Shown here piece after piece: positions 1 through 8,231 of a stretch of 64,000 bases of DNA (positions within the stretch are counted from its first letter, which is position 1; each line of letters begins with the position of its first letter). A program made the translations under genes and the position numbers. The notes beneath the pieces were generated by a model, which saw only the letters and a program-made list of their open reading frames with translations, made no database searches and was not told the DNA's origin. Origin of the DNA: Allobosea sp. 47.2.35 (GTDB lineage: Bacteria; Pseudomonadota; Alphaproteobacteria; Rhizobiales; Beijerinckiaceae); assembly GCF_024655635.1 (NCBI RefSeq), contig NZ_JANLGI010000006.1, positions 1-64,000 on the forward strand, given 5' to 3'.

Positions 1-38
1 AACCTTCAAAGCGATAACCGCCCCCAACGGGGCCAACA

Positions 39-3000
39 TTGCAGGCGATCTCACAGGACGAGGCGGCCCACGCCTTTATCTCCTTCGAACGCCCCGCAGG
101 CTGGACCGCGCAGAACCCCGCAGGCGGCCATAACTGGGCCGGCAGGCGGAAGACGGCGGTCGAGGTCTACAACAAATTCTCGGGCTCCGCGCCCATCTCG
201 CTGGCGGCCACCTTCGACAACGGCTCGCCCCTGACGCACGACAGCGTCCGCCCGGCCAGCCCGGTGACGGACATCGAGCGCCGCGACGCCGCCTCCAAGA
301 CGGAGGGCCTCGGCTTCTGGGGCTCGGCCTATGAGAGCGCCAAGGACGCCAGCCCGCTGACCTGGGCTCTGCGCGGTGTCGAGGATCACCAGCCCGACCC
401 CGACTTCCGCTGGTCGAAGCGCCAAGACCTCCTGAGCGAGGTGACCAAGGGCGTTCCCCAGCAGTTCTGGGGGGCGTTCGACGACGCCACCTCGGAGGCC
501 CATGCGCGCACCATCAGGAGCCGCATCGACAGCCAACTCGAGACCCAACAGCGCATCGCCGCGTCCGGCTGGAAGGGCACCGCTGGCGCGCTCCTCGGCG
601 AGCTGCTGGAGCCTGTCGGCCTCGCGGCGTCCTTCGCAATCCCCGAGGCGGCCGGCGTCGCGCGGCTCGGGCGCATGGCCCGTATCGCGGCCTCGGGCGG
701 TGCCGCAGCAGCCACCAACGTGGCGCTCGAAATGCCCCGCTTCGTGTCCAAGGAGACGGCCGAGACCAGCGACCTGTTCTGGGCGGCCGGCACCGGGCTC
801 GTCCTCGGCGGCGCGTTCGGCGCACTCCGCAGGAACCCGTCCATGCAGACCGAGGCTGACGCCTTGGCCCGCGTCGGGCGCAGCCTGCAGGAGGAGGGTG
901 AACGGCTCCACGCCGGCACCGCGCTGGGCTCTGGCTCGGTAGGTGCTGCCCGCTTCTCCCGCCCTGACACCCTGCATGGGGAGGTCGATGCGTGGCTGAA
1001 GGCGGAAGCCCCGGAGACCGCGCTGGCTCGCGCCCGCTTCGACGCGGTGGGCCAGCTCAAGTCCTCCGAGAGCCCCGTTGCGCGGGCCGTAGGGGGCAAG
1101 CTGGGGCTCGACGCGGTGGGCAACAAGGACAAGTCCATCGCCAACGACTTCGCCGCCACCGAGTACCAGCAGCGGGTCCACGACAGCGCGATGAGCGAGC
1201 TGGCCCGTGACTGGCACCCGACGTTCCAGTCCTACCTCAAGGAGCGGGACATCGGCTGGGCTGACAAGGCCGAGGCCGAGCGCACCCTCCGCGAGGAGAT
1301 TGCCGCCGCCATCCGCAACACCGACCCGACCCGCGAGGGGGAGTTCTCGTCGCAGGCCAAGAAGATGGCGGGCACGATCCGCAAGCTGCACCAGCAGTTC
1401 GCCGACCTTGCGCAAGACCCCGGCCGCCTGTCGGGCCAGAAGCTGGAGCCGCTGCCCGGTTTCGAGCGTCCGATGGACAGCAAGAACTACCTGATGCGTC
1501 AGCGCTCCGACCAACGCATCGCCGAGAAGACGAAGCTGTTCGGCGACCCGGCCCTGAAGTCGGCCTACGCCAAGGGCTTCATGGCGATGCACCCCGGAGT
1601 GGACGAGACGCTGGCCCGCAAGTGGGCCGATGGCTACGTCAAGCGCCTGCGCGAGCTGGCAGCCGACGTGGACATGAAGGGGGACCGAGCGGTCTCCGGT
1701 CACGACCTCGACGCCCTGCGCGAGATGATGGAGGATTTCGGCACGTTGAAGCCCGACGAGATCGAGAACATCCTCGGCGTCGTGAAGGGCAAGGCGGACC
1801 CGAAGGCCGGCGCGTCGCCGCGAGGGAAGGAGAGGGCGCTCTACGACGAGACCTTCACCGACCATCTCACGGTCACCGACAAGAGCGACCCGCGCTACGG
1901 CCAGACGCTGGAGTTCCGGCTGATGGACCTGTTCGAGAACGACGCCCTGTCGGTCTTCGAGGGCTACTCCAGGCAGATGTCGGGCCTCCTAGGGCTGCAT
2001 CAGGTCCGCGTCAAGAACCCGCTGTTCACCCCGGATCACATCCGGCCGATCAAGCGGCCCGGCGTCGAGCTGATCGACAGCCCCTCAACGCCCATCATCA
2101 GGACCGCCCACGGCACCGCCGAGCTGCGCCTGCGGAACGGGGACATGGTGCTCGACAAGTTCGAGCTGAAGACCTCGGACCCGGAGCAGATCAGGGAGCT
2201 GCTGGAGACCGCCGTCGATTACGCCTCCGCTGCCGGCCACAAGCTGGTCTCGGACAGGCGCGTAGACGACACCCTCGCGGCAGCCTTCGACTCGCTCAAG
2301 GGCGACTGGAGGGTCAACTCCCCGAGCGGCCGGAAGCGCACCGTGAAGGGGCAGAAGGTCAACGAGACGAAGGACGGCTCCCCCGTCTACGAGGTCTCGG
2401 GTGAGTGGAAGCCCCCGACGAACGAGCCCGAGATGCTCGTCTCCGGTCTGTCCAAGGAGGCCGACTGGAACAAGATGATGCAGCGCCTCGCCCAGACTTG
2501 GGACGAGCGCGTCACGTCTGGTGCCGTCGATCACAACACCCGCATCAAGGGCTTGGAGCTGGACACCGAGAACCTCGAATACCTGCGGCGGGCGGTCCTC
2601 GGCCAGACCCACGGGCTCGACCAGACCGGCTGGGGCCACGCCCTGCGGCGGCTGCGCGACTACAACTTCATCCGCCTGATGGGCAACGTCGGCTTCGCCC
2701 AGGTCAACGAGTTCTTCCACGTCACGGCCTCGGTCGGGCTGAAGGCCTCGCTGTCCGCCATGCCCGCCTTCCGGCACATCCTCCGCGACGCCCGCACCGG
2801 GCAGCTCTCGGACGAGATTGCGCGGGACATCGAGTACCTCACCAACTACGGCACCGACTGGGTGCGGGGCAGCCTGCACTCGAAGATCGAGGCCGGTGGG
2901 GGCAACATCGACGGGCGCTTCGCGGGCACCCTCGGGGAGCGCTACGACGCCGGCATGGCGAAGCTGAAGCGCGCCACCACGGCCATGTCGCTCATGGCCC

Positions 3001-3908
3001 CCATCAACACCGGCCTCCAGCGCTTCGCGGCGCGGGGCATCTACGCCAAGTTCGCCCACATGGCGGAGGGCGACGCGGTGAACTGGGACCGCCTGACGGC
3101 CATGGGCATCGACAAGGACATGGGCAATCGGATCTTCAAGATGATCCGCGAGAACCGGACCTTCATCGACGGCGACGTCGAGGGCCGGAAGCTGCCCCGG
3201 ATGAACATCGAGAAGTGGCCGGATCAGGAGGCCGCTGCGGCTTTCCAGATGGGGGCCACTCGGTGGGCCAAGTATGCCGTTCTGGCCAACGACCCCGGCG
3301 CGCTCAACCGCGTGATGGGGCACGGGCTCGGGCGGGTCGTATTCCAGTTCCGCAGCTTCGTGATGGGTGCATGGGCGCGTCACCTCTTGCACAACATCCA
3401 CATGCGGGATTGGGAGACGGCGACCACCTTCCTGCTGACGGGGATGGGCGGCGTGCTGACGCATATCGCGTACAGCCACTACCGCTATGCCACGGACCCG
3501 CGCCGGGAAGAGAAGCTGGACAGGGCGCTGTCGTGGCAGGGACTGCTGGCCGGCGGCTTTCAACGCGCAAGCTGGTCCTCGTTCATGCCTTCTGTGGCCG
3601 ACACCGCGCTCTCGCTTGCCGGGCAGGAGCCTGTCTTCGGCTTCCGCATGACCTCGCAGCCGTCCCATCTGATCACCGGCAACCCCACCTTCGGGCTCTT
3701 CGATGACGTGCAGAAGGGTGTGGGAGGCATGGTCGGCAACGCGCTGTCGGGCGACAACCAGCTCTCGCAGCGGGATGTCAGCAACCTCGCGCGGGCGTTC
3801 CCGTGGGGCAACTGGGTACCGTTCATCCACCTGATGAACACGATGGTGCGGGAGCTGCCCGAGTACGACAAGCGGCCACGCCGCGACGCGCCCGAGAGGG
3901 CGTTCTAA
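39..3908 (+). CDS. phage virion/ejection-type protein, 5' end broken or missing
   Basis: Long 1,289-codon reading frame at the end of a prophage. The first ~35 codons (SFERPAGW, then GGHNWAGR) look like the C-terminal end of a phage tail lysozyme domain. The rest is alpha-helical and charged, with alanine/glycine-rich hydrophobic stretches near residues 175-265 and 1115-1135, as in internal virion or DNA-ejection proteins of podoviruses. The nominal start is TTG at 39 with no ribosome site, and an in-frame TAA lies at 15-17, so translation probably does not begin here: the gene is either frameshifted or enters the window in another frame. It ends just before a terminator. The virion role is inferred from size, composition and the lysozyme remnant; no enzyme active site was seen in the body of the protein. 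Confidence 0.6.
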   Translation: MQAISQDEAAHAFISFERPAGWTAQNPAGGHNWAGRRKTAVEVYNKFSGSAPISLAATFDNGSPLTHDSVRPASPVTDIERRDAASKTEGLGFWGSAYESAKDASPLTWALRGVEDHQPDPDFRWSKRQDLLSEVTKGVPQQFWGAFDDATSEAHARTIRSRIDSQLETQQRIAASGWKGTAGALLGELLEPVGLAASFAIPEAAGVARLGRMARIAASGGAAAATNVALEMPRFVSKETAETSDLFWAAGTGLVLGGAFGALRRNPSMQTEADALARVGRSLQEEGERLHAGTALGSGSVGAARFSRPDTLHGEVDAWLKAEAPETALARARFDAVGQLKSSESPVARAVGGKLGLDAVGNKDKSIANDFAATEYQQRVHDSAMSELARDWHPTFQSYLKERDIGWADKAEAERTLREEIAAAIRNTDPTREGEFSSQAKKMAGTIRKLHQQFADLAQDPGRLSGQKLEPLPGFERPMDSKNYLMRQRSDQRIAEKTKLFGDPALKSAYAKGFMAMHPGVDETLARKWADGYVKRLRELAADVDMKGDRAVSGHDLDALREMMEDFGTLKPDEIENILGVVKGKADPKAGASPRGKERALYDETFTDHLTVTDKSDPRYGQTLEFRLMDLFENDALSVFEGYSRQMSGLLGLHQVRVKNPLFTPDHIRPIKRPGVELIDSPSTPIIRTAHGTAELRLRNGDMVLDKFELKTSDPEQIRELLETAVDYASAAGHKLVSDRRVDDTLAAAFDSLKGDWRVNSPSGRKRTVKGQKVNETKDGSPVYEVSGEWKPPTNEPEMLVSGLSKEADWNKMMQRLAQTWDERVTSGAVDHNTRIKGLELDTENLEYLRRAVLGQTHGLDQTGWGHALRRLRDYNFIRLMGNVGFAQVNEFFHVTASVGLKASLSAMPAFRHILRDARTGQLSDEIARDIEYLTNYGTDWVRGSLHSKIEAGGGNIDGRFAGTLGERYDAGMAKLKRATTAMSLMAPINTGLQRFAARGIYAKFAHMAEGDAVNWDRLTAMGIDKDMGNRIFKMIRENRTFIDGDVEGRKLPRMNIEKWPDQEAAAAFQMGATRWAKYAVLANDPGALNRVMGHGLGRVVFQFRSFVMGAWARHLLHNIHMRDWETATTFLLTGMGGVLTHIAYSHYRYATDPRREEKLDRALSWQGLLAGGFQRASWSSFMPSVADTALSLAGQEPVFGFRMTSQPSHLITGNPTFGLFDDVQKGVGGMVGNALSGDNQLSQRDVSNLARAFPWGNWVPFIHLMNTMVRELPEYDKRPRRDAPERAF

Positions 3909-3917
3909 GGTGAACCT

Positions 3918-3960
3918 CAGGGGGAGACTTCGGGCAACCGGGGTCTCTCCCTGTTTTTTT
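3918..3960 (+). terminator. intrinsic terminator after the virion gene
   Basis: An 11-bp stem (3918-3928 with 3943-3953, one G-U pair) and a 14-nt loop are followed by seven T residues at 3954-3960. It sits ten bases after the stop of the large phage gene and would end the late transcript. Confidence 0.85.
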
Positions 3961-4011
3961 GCAAACGGCCTCTTGTCCACCTCCAAACCCACAGACGGCA
4001 GACTAGGCATC

Positions 4012-4040
4012 TTGACTCATGCTCGGTCTATGTTCCTATT
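4012..4040 (+). promoter_or_regulatory. weak candidate promoter for the two small prophage genes
   Basis: TTGACT at 4012-4017, a 17-bp spacer, then CCTATT at 4035-4040, about 24 bases before the ATG at 4064. The -35 match is good and the -10 match poor. A promoter here is plausible because a terminator lies directly upstream. Confidence 0.3.
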
Positions 4041-4063
4041 TCGTTCTCATGCAGGAGCAAGCC

Positions 4064-4258
4064 ATGGAACAGGACGAGCCGGTGCTTCCGCCAATCACCG
4101 AGGGGGAGATCGACGCGGTGCTTCAAGAAGCCAACGGCGATAGTCGGGAGGCGATCCGAATGCTGCTACACGACCTCGCAGTGTTGGCGCGGGATGCTGA
4201 CCGCCTCGTCAGCCATGGCTATGTGCGTGGCCAGCACCCGTGGCGGAGGGCTAGCTGA
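4064..4258 (+). CDS. small conserved hypothetical protein (64 aa)
   Basis: Start chosen at ATG 4064 because AGGAG (4053-4057) lies seven bases upstream; the longer reading from 4019 has no ribosome site. The product is acidic and helical, with a central EIDAVLQEANGDSREAIRML segment and a C-terminal HGYVRG. I recall similar short proteins of unknown function from Methylobacterium-like genomes. No cysteines, no membrane segment and no recognisable DNA-binding motif. It overlaps the next gene by one base (TGATG), so the two are probably translationally coupled. Function unknown. Confidence 0.6.
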   Translation: MEQDEPVLPPITEGEIDAVLQEANGDSREAIRMLLHDLAVLARDADRLVSHGYVRGQHPWRRAS

Positions 4259-4494
4259 TGGCGCTCAGGTCAAAACGCAGCATGTCGCCGGCCAAAGCGA
4301 GCGAAATGAACGTGGCGGTGCGGGAGTTCCAGCGCCAAGTGCGAACATGGGCTGCCGAGACGCCCATCGGGAGTTCCGTCTACATCGCGCTTGATCCCCT
4401 CAACAGCGCTCTAGACCTGATGGGGCGGGTGCTGAATGCCGAGATGGATGGGAGGGGCTTTGAGCGGCGCTACGGCGAGGGCGGCATGGAATAG
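4258..4494 (+). CDS. small hypothetical protein of the prophage end (78 aa)
   Basis: ATG 4258 overlaps the previous stop codon in a TGATG junction, typical of coupled phage genes. The product has a basic N-terminus (residues 1-15) followed by amphipathic helix-forming sequence and a central IALDPLNSALDLMGRVLN stretch. I do not recognise the family. It is the last gene before the non-coding prophage end and tRNA-Ser, a place where phages often keep small accessory genes. Confidence 0.5.
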   Translation: MALRSKRSMSPAKASEMNVAVREFQRQVRTWAAETPIGSSVYIALDPLNSALDLMGRVLNAEMDGRGFERRYGEGGME

Positions 4495-4553
4495 GAGGCT
4501 GCCGCCGTGTCTGGGCCATGCAGTTCCTGGCCCGTCCTCACCGCCCCCCAACA

Positions 4554-4596
4554 TGGGTCCAATTCTGGGTCCATCTTTGGGGGCTTTTTGGGTCCA
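4554..4596. repeat. three direct repeats of TGGGTCCA beside the tRNA attachment site
   Basis: TGGGTCCA occurs at 4554-4561, 4566-4573 and 4589-4596, spaced 12 and 23 bp. The copies lie 60-105 bp from the 3' end of tRNA-Ser, on the prophage side. Short same-orientation repeats at this distance from an attachment site are what arm-type binding sites of tyrosine integrases look like. The role is inferred; the repeat itself is seen directly. Confidence 0.55.
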
Positions 4597-4657
4597 CTTT
4601 GATTTTTCGCTTCGCTAGCGCGTTGATATTAAAGCGAAATTATAGCGGTGGAATTTT

Positions 4658-4747
4658 TGGCGGAAGGGGTGGGATTCGAACCCACGGTGGGCTTGCACCC
4701 ACGGCGGTTTTCAAGACCGCTGCCTTAAACCACTCGGCCACCCTTCC
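4658..4747 (-). tRNA. tRNA-Ser, anticodon TGA
   Basis: The minus strand folds as a class II tRNA. The 7-bp acceptor stem pairs 4741-4747 with 4662-4668, a long variable arm is present, the T-loop reads GGTTCGAATCC, and the anticodon loop CTTGAAA holds TGA. The CCA tail is encoded (4658-4660). Its 3' end faces the prophage, so the last part of the gene is the likely attB core. Confidence 0.95.
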
Positions 4748-5141
4748 ATGCGGCCGTTCAATGCCGGTCGGAGAGCGGATTTGCAAGCGGAAGATGGCGT
4801 GGATGCGCGCCGGTCGACCGCATCGCTGTGATGCCCAAATCGCGATTGCGCCTCGCGATCGAGCCGGTTTTCAGCCCAATCCAACCTCGATCCACACCGT
4901 GTCCTGATGGCCACGCTGCACAGAAAAATGGCCGCTGCGAATGCCCCGGCGTTGACATGCGCCCCTTTTCGAACACTCCTGTGTCCGCCCAACGGCGCAG
5001 GGATGGCCTGTTCAGTGATCCGCTTTCAGCGGATTTTAGCAGCTTAACGATCCCTTAATGGAATTGGCCGAAAACTCGGCTCGATCGCCTATGGCGATGA
5101 GCTGACAGAATGTTTTTGGCGCAGAAAGCGGAATTGGCGGA
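4748..5141. other. intergenic region between tRNA-Ser and rlpA
   Basis: No convincing gene in 394 bases; a 76-codon reading frame at 4828-5058 lacks a ribosome site and has shadow-like composition. A perfect hairpin (5018-5024 with 5028-5034, loop TTC) followed by TTTT could be a weak terminator or leader structure. TTGACA at 4952-4957 is a good -35 hexamer, but no matching -10 follows at 17 bp. Confidence 0.4.
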
Positions 5142-6290
5142 ATGACTCAAGACGCTCGCTTCTCGGCCAAGGGGACCAACTCCACGATGTCCGGGTCGAT
5201 GCCAGCGTCTTATTCCATGCCGACGGTCGCCCGCATGGGCTGCGTAATTCTCGTCGGAGTTTTCGCGGCCAATTGCGCCGGCAACCAGACCGCCGGTCGT
5301 CGTTCCAAGGAAATCGGCGCCTTCCCGCAATCGAAATACGGCCCCGCCAGCCAGCGCGTCGTGGCTGAGGGTGAAGAGGTGCCGAAGGGCGGCGGACGCC
5401 AGCTCGTCGGCAAGGCCTATTCCGTCGCCGGCAAGCGCTATACCCCCTTCGAGAAGCCTGTCGGCTTCACGCAGGTCGGCACCGCCTCCTGGTATGGCGA
5501 GGCTTTCCATGGCCGTCGCACTGCCAATGGTGAGGTCTATGACCGCCACAGCGTCTCGGCTGCGCACCCCACCATGCCGCTGCCGGCCTATGCCCGCGTC
5601 ACCAACCTGATGAACAGCCGCTCGATCATCGTGCGCGTCAACGACCGCGGCCCCTTCCATGGCGGCCGCATGATGGACCTGTCGCAGACGACCGCTGACG
5701 CGCTTGCCTTCCGCCACCTCGGCACTGCGCGGATCAAGATGGAATATCTCGGCCAGGCCTCGCTCGCCGGCTCCGACGACAAGCTGCTGCTCGCCACGCT
5801 GCGCACCGACGGCTCGGCCGCGCCGATCCCGGGCACCAGCGCGCGCACCATGGTCGCGAGCGCCGAGCCGGTCGCCACCACGCGCACCCGCAGCGTCGAT
5901 GTCGACGCGCAGCCGGCCGTCGAGCCGGAGCCCGCGCCGCTTGCCACGCCGCCGATCGTCCAGGCATATGCGCCGCCACAGCCGCGGACGATCACGCCCT
6001 CGAGCCCTGTCGTCGCCACTCTGGCCTCGACCGTCTCGACGCCGGTCGAGGCGCCGTCCCTGCGCGCCGCTCCGCTGCCGCCGAACCGGCCGTTCGACCT
6101 CGACACCATCGCCAACGCGGCCAAGCCCGTCGCGGTTCCCGCGACGCTGCGCACGACCCTGCCGCCGACGCGCGCAAGCGTCGCGAGCCTGTTCGCCGCT
6201 CCGGAGAAGGGCGCGGGCGAGCGCCTCGCCAAGACGCATCCACTCAACAAGCTTGCGCCTCAGCCTCTGCAGCCGCTCGCGCGGAACTGA
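5142..6290 (+). CDS. rlpA: RlpA-like septal lipoprotein / lytic transglycosylase
   Basis: 382 residues. A basic N-terminus is followed by a short hydrophobic segment (about 25-40) ending AANC, a possible lipobox with an unusual Asn at -1, so outer-membrane lipidation is likely but not certain. A double-psi beta-barrel RlpA domain follows (about 110-210), with GTASWYGEAFHGR, ANGE and VRVNDRGPF; the Glu, the His and the second Asp are the conserved active-site positions. The tail (about 225-382) is Pro/Ala-rich and probably unstructured, and I see no SPOR domain. In characterised RlpA the enzyme cleaves denuded glycan strands at septa. It lies immediately upstream of a D,D-carboxypeptidase gene, a common pairing in this group. 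The start has only a weak ribosome site. Confidence 0.88.
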   Translation: MTQDARFSAKGTNSTMSGSMPASYSMPTVARMGCVILVGVFAANCAGNQTAGRRSKEIGAFPQSKYGPASQRVVAEGEEVPKGGGRQLVGKAYSVAGKRYTPFEKPVGFTQVGTASWYGEAFHGRRTANGEVYDRHSVSAAHPTMPLPAYARVTNLMNSRSIIVRVNDRGPFHGGRMMDLSQTTADALAFRHLGTARIKMEYLGQASLAGSDDKLLLATLRTDGSAAPIPGTSARTMVASAEPVATTRTRSVDVDAQPAVEPEPAPLATPPIVQAYAPPQPRTITPSSPVVATLASTVSTPVEAPSLRAAPLPPNRPFDLDTIANAAKPVAVPATLRTTLPPTRASVASLFAAPEKGAGERLAKTHPLNKLAPQPLQPLARN

Positions 6291-6335
6291 TCTCCAGCTT
6301 GACCTGATGGCGGGCGCTCTGCTTCACATCGAGGC

Positions 6336-7571
6336 ATGAGCGCCTTTTGCCGTCAGCCAGGACTTCGCGAGAGAGGACTTGCCGCGTGGCGCCGAGCTGC
6401 CCGCGAGCTGTTGGCAGGGTTCGCTCTGGCGCTCGGGCTGCTGTCTGCTGGCCCCGCTGCTTTCGCTCAGGGCTTCCAGTCGCAGGCGCCCTACGCCGTG
6501 CTGCTCGATTCCGATACCGGAGCGGTGCTCTACGAAAAAGCGGCCGACGAATTGATGGTGCCGGCGAGCATGGCCAAGCTCGCGACCGTGCTCGTCGCCT
6601 TTCAGGACCTCAACACCGGGCGCCTGACGCTCGACAGCGAGATCGGCATTTCCGAGAATGCCTGGCGCAAGGGCGGCGGCCCGTCGGGCGGCTCGGCGAT
6701 GTTCGCCATCCTCAACAGCCGGATTAAGCTCTCCGACCTCCTGCAGGGCATCATCGTCCAATCCGGCAACGACGCCTCGATCGCGCTGGCCGAAGCCATC
6801 GCTGGCGACGAGCCGACCTTCGGCCGCATCATGACCGAGCGGGTGAGGGGGCTCGGCCTGACCAAATCCGTCTTCCGCAACGCGACCGGCATGCCCGATC
6901 CGCAGCAGCGGGTGACGGCGCGCGAGCTCGCCCTGCTCGCCGACCACATTATCAAGACCTATCCCGAGCTCTACAGGATCTTCGGCCAGCGCGAGTTCAC
7001 CTGGAACAAGATCCGCCAGCAGAACCGCAATCCGCTGCTGACAATGGATATCGGCGCGGACGGGCTCAAGACTGGCAATATCGAGGAAGCGGGCTTTGGT
7101 CTCGTCGGCTCCGCCGTGCAGAACGGCCAGCGGCTCGTGCTGGTCGTCAACGGCCTCAAGACGGCGCGCGACCGGGCGACGGAAGCCCGCAAGCTGCTCG
7201 AATGGGGGTTCCGCGCCTTCGAGCGCCGCCAGCTCTTCGCCGCTGGCGAGACGGTGGGCGAAGCCAGCGTCTATGGCGGCGAGAAGGGCCGCGTCGCGCT
7301 CCGGAGCAAGAGCGCGGTCAGTCTTCTGCTGCCACGCGGCAGCACGGAGCGACTGGCGGCCCGAATCGTCTATCGCGGCCCGCTAACCGTGCCCGTGCAG
7401 GAGGGTGCGGAGGTGGCGCGGCTCGTGGTGACGCGCGGTGACATCAGGACGCTCGACATTCCGCTCTACGCGGCCGAGAGCGTGCAGGCCGGCACCTTGC
7501 AGTCGCGCGCGCTCGACGCGCTGCTGGAGGCGACGACCGGCTGGGTTCGCAAGGCCCTGAGCCGGAGCTGA
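6336..7571 (+). CDS. D-alanyl-D-alanine carboxypeptidase (PBP5/6 class)
   Basis: 411 residues, a periplasmic serine peptidase that trims terminal D-Ala from peptidoglycan pentapeptides. A signal peptide (about 20-48) ends near AFAQ. The three penicillin-binding motifs are present in order: SMAK (Ser nucleophile, about residue 77), SGN (about 137) and KTG (about 247). A C-terminal beta-domain, as in PBP5, follows to about residue 380, and the last segment (TGWVRKALSRS) could be the amphipathic membrane anchor. It follows rlpA by 45 bases and precedes tmk by nine, so it probably heads or shares the housekeeping operon. Confidence 0.93.
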   Translation: MSAFCRQPGLRERGLAAWRRAARELLAGFALALGLLSAGPAAFAQGFQSQAPYAVLLDSDTGAVLYEKAADELMVPASMAKLATVLVAFQDLNTGRLTLDSEIGISENAWRKGGGPSGGSAMFAILNSRIKLSDLLQGIIVQSGNDASIALAEAIAGDEPTFGRIMTERVRGLGLTKSVFRNATGMPDPQQRVTARELALLADHIIKTYPELYRIFGQREFTWNKIRQQNRNPLLTMDIGADGLKTGNIEEAGFGLVGSAVQNGQRLVLVVNGLKTARDRATEARKLLEWGFRAFERRQLFAAGETVGEASVYGGEKGRVALRSKSAVSLLLPRGSTERLAARIVYRGPLTVPVQEGAEVARLVVTRGDIRTLDIPLYAAESVQAGTLQSRALDALLEATTGWVRKALSRS

Positions 7572-7580
7572 GCAGGTCGG

Positions 7581-8231
7581 GTGAGCAAGGGACGTTTCAT
7601 CACCCTCGAAGGCGGGGAGGGCGCCGGCAAGTCGACGCTGGCGCGCGCGCTGAGCGAGCGGCTCATTGCGGCTGGCCTCACGGCGCGGACGACGCGTGAG
7701 CCCGGGGGCTCGCCGAAAGCCGAAGCCATCCGCGAGATGATCCTGGCCGGGCAGGCGCGCGATTACGGCCCCTTCGCCGAGGCGCTGATGTTCTCGGCCG
7801 CGCGGATCGACCATATCGACAGCCTGATCCGCCCGGCTCTGGAGCGCGGCGAATGGGTGATCTGCGACCGCTTCATCGATTCGACGCGGGTCTATCAGGG
7901 CGTGCTGGGCCAACTCGACAAGGCCGTGCTGGCCGAGCTTGAAGCCGTGACGATCTCCGGCCTGATGCCGGACTTGACGCTGATTCTCGATCTCGATCCC
8001 GAGATCGGCCTCGCCCGCGCCGCCAAGCGCCGCCGCCCCGGCGAGGCAATCGACCGTTTCGAAGGCGAGACGCTGGCCTTCCATCGCAATCTGCGCCAAG
8101 CCTACCAGGATATCGCGAGCGCCGAACCGCAGCGCTGCGCCGTGCTCGATGCGACATTGCCTCCCGAGGCGCTCGCGGAGGCGGCGTGGCATATCCTGCG
8201 CGAGCGCCTGCCAATCGATCCGGACACCTGA
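7581..8231 (+). CDS. tmk: thymidylate kinase
   Basis: 216 residues, normal length. It phosphorylates dTMP to dTDP in the cytoplasm. P-loop GGEGAGKST lies at about residues 10-18, the DR(F) dTMP-binding motif in CDRFIDSTRVYQG near 95, and the lid region in AAKRRRPGEAIDRFE near 150. The start is GTG, just after the carboxypeptidase stop. Its stop overlaps the holB start (TGATG), the usual tmk-holB coupling in Proteobacteria. Confidence 0.97.
   Translation: MSKGRFITLEGGEGAGKSTLARALSERLIAAGLTARTTREPGGSPKAEAIREMILAGQARDYGPFAEALMFSAARIDHIDSLIRPALERGEWVICDRFIDSTRVYQGVLGQLDKAVLAELEAVTISGLMPDLTLILDLDPEIGLARAAKRRRPGEAIDRFEGETLAFHRNLRQAYQDIASAEPQRCAVLDATLPPEALAEAAWHILRERLPIDPDT

Noticed and set aside
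2085-4010. 641-codon open frame antisense to the phage gene, plus other long opposite-strand frames
   Set aside because: Low-complexity composition typical of antisense frames in GC-rich DNA; it also runs through the terminator at 3918-3960.
3910-4143. possible 77-codon gene after the virion gene
   Set aside because: Its first codons form the intrinsic terminator stem and its frame is out of step with the well-supported gene starting at 4064.
4554-4596. TGGGTCCA repeats as a CRISPR array
   Set aside because: Units are only 8 bp with unequal 12- and 23-bp spacing and no cas genes; integrase arm sites or simple repeats fit better.
4828-5058. possible 76-codon gene between tRNA-Ser and rlpA
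   Set aside because: No ribosome site, no family resemblance, and it runs into a hairpin with a T tract.
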